This document shows positions 59,045 through 64,000 of a stretch of 64,000 nt of DNA, one piece after another (within the stretch, counting starts at the first letter, position 1; each line of letters begins with the position of its first letter). Under the pieces are notes generated by a model. It ran no database searches. It was not told the origin of the DNA and worked only from the letters and a program-made list of their open reading frames with translations. Source of the DNA: Allodiplogaster sudhausi. Its lineage: Eukaryota; Nematoda; Chromadorea; Rhabditida; Diplogasteridae. The position numbers and the translations under genes were made by a program. The stretch spans positions 532,501-596,500 of the forward strand of contig CALZFC010000268.1 in assembly GCA_945643635.1 (NCBI GenBank), in the 5' to 3' direction.

Positions 59045-60324
59045 AAATAAAATGGAAAAAATAAGTATGATTCTGGAATAAAGACAATAAAAGATAGAAA
59101 AAGAGCATGAAAAGAAACAAATCTGTTACTAAAAGAAGGGGCGAGTGCAGAAAGGAAAGAAAGAAATCATTTAAAAAATATGGGATGAACGCTGAAATGA
59201 GCAAGTAATTAGGATGGGCTAATAGGATTATGATGTTCTTCATTGAGGTAGTAAATTGTGGTGGGGGAATAGTTTGAAGGAGAGGCAGAATGGTGTGTGT
59301 GTAATGTGAGAGCGGGTAGTCAATCCGTATTTCGTTTGGTCAGGGAGAGGAAAGTAAGAGGGAGGAGGTAAAATGTGCTGATGAGGATACGGAGGTGGGT
59401 TAGGGAAAGTAGGATATGAAGGAGGGAGTGGGCGTAGGAGGATGATGAGTAAATTCTTGAAGAAGAGGAGTAGGAGCGATGAGAGTAGAAAGGGATATGG
59501 GACCTCATGGTCAGCAAAGGGAGAGATAAATTTGAGAAAGGATCAACAGAGAGATGGGAGAGAGGTACCGGAATGTAGAGTGTAATTTGCATTGTCATAC
59601 AGGAGTTTCCAGGTGATGATGACACAACAGATCGTTTCATTGTCAGTGGTTGAATCGACGTTCTGTAAAATAGGTTCTTTTAGTGTTCTTTAAATGTTGC
59701 CTTTGGTTAGATAGGGAAGAAAGGAGAATAGGCAAATGAGAATGGGAATGATTGCAAAAGCGCGAAAATATGAATATAGTACGAACGAGGAAAGGAGGTG
59801 AGAAGACTGGTATATGGAATGCAGACGTCGTTGAAAAGTGAGAAATGAATATCTGCTGAAAGGATGAGGGTCGTTGAAGAAAGCGTAGCTTACCAAGATT
59901 GGACAGGTCGAATGGCAGGCGCCATTAAAAGAGGCGACATTGAATCAGAATTTGACTATGTTCAAGCACTGTGAAGAAGCGCATGAGAGGAAGAACGTGA
60001 GTGAGGGACAGCGGACTGTGATGACGATGAATATCCTGACATTGATAGGAACCGTGAACTGTGGCTCTCTCTCTCTCTCTCTTTCTTTGTCTTTCTCGCT
60101 TTCTCTCTCTCCTTGTCACTTCATACTTTCGATCTCTCTCCCATTATTCTCTTATCTCTCTTTCATATCCTTTGTAAAAGTTTTTATATTCTCTTTGGAA
60201 AAGTAAGAGGAAACTAAAGAAGGAAGCTAGTGCAAGTTCGTAAACCTGACCTGAAGCTGCTTCATCTCTCCCCTCCGTTCCAATCCACTTGTCGTTCCGG
60301 ATCTTATGAAATTCAATGTTCAGC

Positions 60325-60328
60325 TTAA
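60325..60328. other. Empty TTAA site related to the 57.4-kb insertion
   Basis: The sequence tcagcTTAAgcgggttgtca here corresponds to the flanks ttctgcTTAA and TTAAgcgggtggtcat of the element at 57412-57827. Similarity continues on both sides (60230-60530 against 57310-57410 plus 57832-58060). It carries one TTAA where the occupied copy has two. Confidence 0.9.
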
Positions 60329-60446
60329 GCGGGTTGTCATCTTTCAGTGTACATGCTTTCGGCTGAGTCTTGGACTTCTGCATTCTTTTCATTGATGCGT
60401 TCAGAGATTTCTTCCAATCATTGCTCCAAAGTGACTAAGGTGACTC

Positions 60447-60449
<3 letters not shown>

Positions 60450-60489
<40 letters not shown>

Positions 60490-60545
60490 TAATAATCGCT
60501 TGCACATACATAATGCGTTGCATGTGAATATTATTTCTCCAGAAA
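60450..60545. repeat. CT tract with module spacer
   Basis: A CT run is followed by 'ttaataatcgcttgcacata' and 'cataatgcgttgcatgtgaa', the same spacer as at 58.0 kb. The GA run that should follow is replaced by the GAAAA array. Confidence 0.75.
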
Positions 60546-60579
60546 GTGTTAGAAAGGGAGCGAGAGGGTAAATAGGAAA

Positions 60580-60822
60580 GGAAAAGAAAGGAAAGAAAAG
60601 AAAAGAAAAGAAAAGAAAAGAAAAGAAAAGAGAAGAAAAGGAAAGAAAAGAAAAGAAAAGAAAAGAAAAGAAAAGAAAAGAAAAGAAAAGAAAAGAAAAG
60701 AAAAGAAAAGAAAAGAAAAGAAAAGAAAAGAAAAGAAAAGAAAAGAAAAGAAAAGAAAAGAAAAGAAAAGAAAAGAAAAGAAAAGAAAAGAAAAGAAAAG
60801 AAAAGAAAAGAAAAGAAAAGAA
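60580..60822. repeat. (GAAAA)n pentanucleotide array
   Basis: About 45 units with two or three early variants. It begins where the DCAF1 duplicate (60.9-63 kb) stops resembling the 24-30 kb copy, so it sits near the breakpoint. Confidence 0.95.
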
Positions 60823-60891
60823 ACGAAACTTAGAAAAAACTTCTTTTTTAAAGTAAGAAAGTGAATGAAGAAAAGCAAAGAGATAGTTAAC

Positions 60892-63017
60892 CTCCTTCTG
60901 TGTATCGATGCCCGATCGAACGCTGGAGAGGATCACGTTGACTGCAGCTATCTGAACCGACTTCTCATGGTATGGACTTCCGGAGAGAAATATGAGGTCT
61001 CTGCAATATTCCAGACCTAGACTGAAATCAGTCTCAGTATCACTTCATATCCCCCATTCATTCTTTTCTATATCTGACTGGATTAGCGGGGCAACCGTAT
61101 CCGACGCCTCTCCTTCATCTTCAGCGATTGGCTCAGGCGGTGGTGTCTCACAGAGATCTCTCTGGACGCAAGGAAGAACTGCGACCACCCGGAGCACATC
61201 CAGAGCATTTTTCATCGCCTCCGTCCTATACAACTTATATTCTCAGTTATCGAACTGGGAAAGCTCAGCATATGTATATGTAATTAAATCGCGGCAACGA
61301 GGAAACGAAGCAGGAAAATCTTTTACATGAGAAATCAATAAAGCTCAACAAAGGAGACAGAAGAATATTTGAAAATCAACAACTTATGAAAAAGGGTATA
61401 GAAATGAAAGAAGGGAGAAACCTTCTCCAAGAGAACCAATAGTCTGAATCGCGGATTATGGAGTAGAGAAAGCGAGTGAGGCCGAGACGGTGCAACTCTT
61501 CGATGGCCGGCCAGGAGAAGGAAGGGGAGCAAGCAGAGGCTGTCAGGGCGGACAGGGCCAGTCTCATTCCTTGCTCGTCTATTTTCAGCAGCTACAACAC
61601 GCTGCACTTTAGTAAGGCTCCAGTTGGGTATGCCCTAGATGCAAGATGACGAATCCAAACAACGAGAATGTGGTCAGGCATGACCATGGACCTCTCTATT
61701 AACCATTAGTGAAAATTTTAAATTTATGAAAATTTTCTTGCTATGAATACGCTCAAAATTTAAAAATTCAAATCGGGCTATAAAGCCAAAATGTTTTGCT
61801 GAAAACTCCGTAGTTGTATCTTGTAGAACAGAAAATTCTACACAACATATATTCTCAACAAATTGCCTTATTTTCCCACTAGATCTGAAAAATTGATTTC
61901 GAATTCGCAGTCCGAGCAAAATTTGGCTTCGGGTGTTGTTTGTACTTTATAAAGTACAAACAACACCCGAAGCCAATTTGCTCAGTTGTCGAGTAGCCTC
62001 AGCCACAAGTTTATAAGGTACCATTATATTTTACTTAACAATCCTGATCTTGGGCCTTCCCATACTCCGCAAAGAAGTTGACGTAAAAATTCTGTTTTAC
62101 TCTTCGCATCTCTCTTTCTCGGCAACAGCACCTCTACCCACCCTCTTTTTGAAGAAGTCGACTGATGGTGAGACATTTATTCCCTACCTCAGCCTCAATC
62201 AACGTTCGCAGACAATTGTTGGAATTCCTGATAGCTTGCAAGGAATTCCGCCTCTGCTCGTATGCAAATTGAATGTCCATCAGAGTTTCTAGGAGTGGAA
62301 TCAATGGGCTCATCTGTAAATTCAAGGAATACTGGTGAGATCAAATTAAGAAAAATAAATTTAAGGAAAAAGAGCAATTTTTCAGACTGACATAATTGTA
62401 GAGATGACGGAGGCCGTTGCGCCGGTCGAATCTCTCGAGGATGGCGAGGAAGGAGAGGGAATGGGTGAAGAACATCACAGCTGCTGCCTTTCCACTCTCG
62501 TGGCCGTGCTCCATCAGCCACAGCGCGTAACTAAATGAGAGAAAGAGAGAGTGAGATAGCGAGAAAGAGAGAGAGCGAGAGAAGGGAAGAAAAAGAGCAG
62601 AAAATCCCTTACTCAACGAGTTCGTCGAGTACTTGGTCCTGGAGTTGGCAGACCGTCTCCATGACATCTGATGAGCACGCCATTTGGGATATGCAAGTGC
62701 CCACGCCGGCAGAAGCGAGAGAGGAGCGAGGCACTTTGAGCAGGGCGCCCATTCCTCCTTTTGCAATGAATTCCAGCGCAACTTCACTTTGAACCAGTAG
62801 TGATGCAAGGGACTGCAAGCAGGGTAATCAATGTGCCGATTGAAATCAATCCCTCCCTCTTCACCAAGAAAAAAGTAACTAAATGAAAACTCGAAAGAAT
62901 TGCTAACTTTCAAACCATCAAAAGTGAGATCAACGTAATCGGAAAAGTCCATGCCGATATACGAAGTTGAAGTTGAGGCCGAGTGAATTTCTTTCGTACG
63001 CGAGAGATATGCAGAAA
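60892..63017 (-). pseudogene. DCAF1: DCAF1 middle exons, second copy
   Basis: Minus-strand exons: 63017-62908, 62812-62613, 62530-62392, 62313-about 62145, 61591-61422, 61225-about 61050 and 61000-60892. They correspond one to one to the exons between 29757 and 27484. Reads include SLASLLVQSEVALEFIAKGG, MGALLKVPRSSLASAGVGTC, ALWLMEHGHESGKAAAVMFF, MRLALSALTASACSPSFSWP and NALDVLRVVAVLPCVQRDL. 'AKGGMGALLKVPRSS' is closer to the human 'AHGGVQKLLEIPRPS' than the 29.4-kb copy is. This copy lacks the 8-nt deletion, the TGA and the 2-nt insertion of the other. The adjoining upstream segment has a TAA (63073-63075) where the other copy has a lysine codon. The LisH/WD40 exons are absent at lower coordinates. 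Confidence 0.82.
61914..61983. repeat. Long near-perfect palindrome
   Basis: Arms of 36 and 34 nt centre on 61949/61950 without a loop (ggcttcgggtgttgtttgta, ctttataaag, then the reverse complement). Only a 2-nt length difference disturbs the symmetry. It lies in an intron of the second DCAF1 copy and is absent from the first. Confidence 0.92.
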
Positions 63018-63432
63018 CTTGAAAAGCAAATGAGATAATAAACCTGCGCAAATTCATAAAAGAAACCAACGCTTAGGCCGTTTTTGTGAGTGCCTTTCGG
63101 TAAGACTCGATCACTTCTGTATTAAGCGCTGCTCAGGTCAACGATTTTTTTTTAATAATTAGGAGCGAAATAAGCTGCTCATTCGATTCGGTCACAATGT
63201 TGACTATAATTTAGTGAAATAATTTCATAATTATCTACACGGCAATTAGAGCTGAATGACTTGCAGATGCGTGCAAAGAATTAAAAAAAGTACACTATCA
63301 ATTTGTATAATTTATGTGCCACGCGCAATGTGGAAACACCTTTTTTCACCGCCGTCCTAGGTACAAACGATATGTTTTTAATTACTTGCATAAAAATTGG
63401 TGAAAAAAAAAACAAATTATTTTTAGTATGTA

Positions 63433-63914
63433 CAGTACCGCCCAACATTTCTGGTACATATATTAATTATATTAATTATATTTATATAAATAATTTCAAT
63501 TGATTTTTCAGCGCTCATGGCGCATTTCAACGTAGGATTCCGTTCAAACTAGACTAATTCGATGCAGATAAATACGTTGGTAACATTAGTTTCTCAAAGA
63601 AAGTAGACGCTGACGTGAAAATTCATGTTTTAGTCCAAAATTATTTGAAATATGCTCACCGCTGATATTGGCCTAAAGGCGCAATTGCGCTGCATCTTTC
63701 AACTGGATTTCGGACTAAAAATGAATTTTCTCGTCAGCGTCTACTTTCTTTGAGAAACTAATGGTACCAACGTATTTATCTGCATCGAATTAGTCTAGTT
63801 TGAACAGAAAACTACGTTGAAATGCGCCATGAGCGCTGAAAAATCAATTGAAATTATTTATATTAATATAATTAATATAATTAATATATGTACCAGAAAT
63901 GTTGGGCGGTACTG
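63433..63914. mobile_element. Palindromic MITE with TA target site (Tc1/mariner type)
   Basis: TA at 63431-63432 and 63915-63916 flank a 482-bp element. Its arms of about 200 bp are inverted copies; ends are cagtaccgcccaacatttct and agaaatgttgggcggtactg. The centre (about 63640-63710) is unpaired. A TA duplication with CAGT termini is typical of Tc1/mariner-derived MITEs. It sits just beyond the left-over homology of the DCAF1 duplicate. Confidence 0.92.
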
Positions 63915-64000
63915 TATATTTACATTTTTTTTCCTCCGTGGTCGGAATACGTAGGTTAACACTAACGGAAATCCAACGAAAATGAGCATTCAGTGAGCTA

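Larger units (their letters stand above)
56854..60891. other. Repeat-rich stretch without a supported gene
   Basis: Holds a TTAA element, CT/GA modules, a GTAT run and a GAAAA run. 58.6-59.9 kb is purine-rich on the plus strand and has no exon I could support. Confidence 0.55.

Overview
This window is eukaryotic, animal-like DNA. Coding exons are GC-richer than the AT-rich non-coding DNA. Introns run from about 50 bp to several kb and end in TTTCAG-like acceptors, and the recognisable proteins are animal ones: LRRC57, DCAF1, SPATA20, CDC5L, ACSL and phospholipid scramblase. Every gene start I could place has a splice acceptor within about 10 nt upstream of its ATG, which suggests spliced-leader trans-splicing. 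With the CDC5L exon reading '[13 protein letters not shown]', a nematode is my best guess. I cannot name a species. I see no tRNA, rRNA or CRISPR.

Layout. 0-5 kb: a possible NDUFB8 exon (minus) and a complete eight-exon LRRC57 gene (plus). 5-9.4 kb: CT-rich repeats, then isolated plus-strand exons of CDC5L and long-chain acyl-CoA synthetase in relic order. 9.5-12.5 kb: a rearranged transposon-type gene and an intact coiled-coil gene, both minus. 13.4-16 kb: an intact N-terminal piece of DCAF1 (minus). 16-24 kb: repeats only. 24.2-29.8 kb: the middle and WD40 C-terminal part of DCAF1 (minus), with several lesions. 31.4-35.7 kb: a kelch-type gene on the plus strand. 40-41 kb: a Mutator-like element. 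42-46 kb: a broken DCAF1 N-terminal fragment and the C-terminal half of SPATA20 (minus). 46.9-49.7 kb: a complete hAT element with a disabled transposase. 49.7-60.9 kb: satellites, a scramblase fragment and dispersed repeats. 60.9-63.1 kb: a second copy of the DCAF1 middle exons. 63.4-63.9 kb: a palindromic mariner-type MITE.

Main themes. DCAF1 (substrate receptor of the CUL4-DDB1 ubiquitin ligase) occurs as at least four partial same-strand copies, each with a different extent and different lesions. A family of short inverted-repeat elements flanked by TTAA is well represented; one insertion can be dated against an empty relative of its site at 60.3 kb. CT/GA microsatellites are abundant, sit mainly in introns with the pyrimidine strand in the sense direction, and in part travel inside a dispersed hairpin-like repeat. 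LRRC57, the coiled-coil gene and the kelch gene are the best candidates for working genes. Most other coding sequence looks fragmentary.
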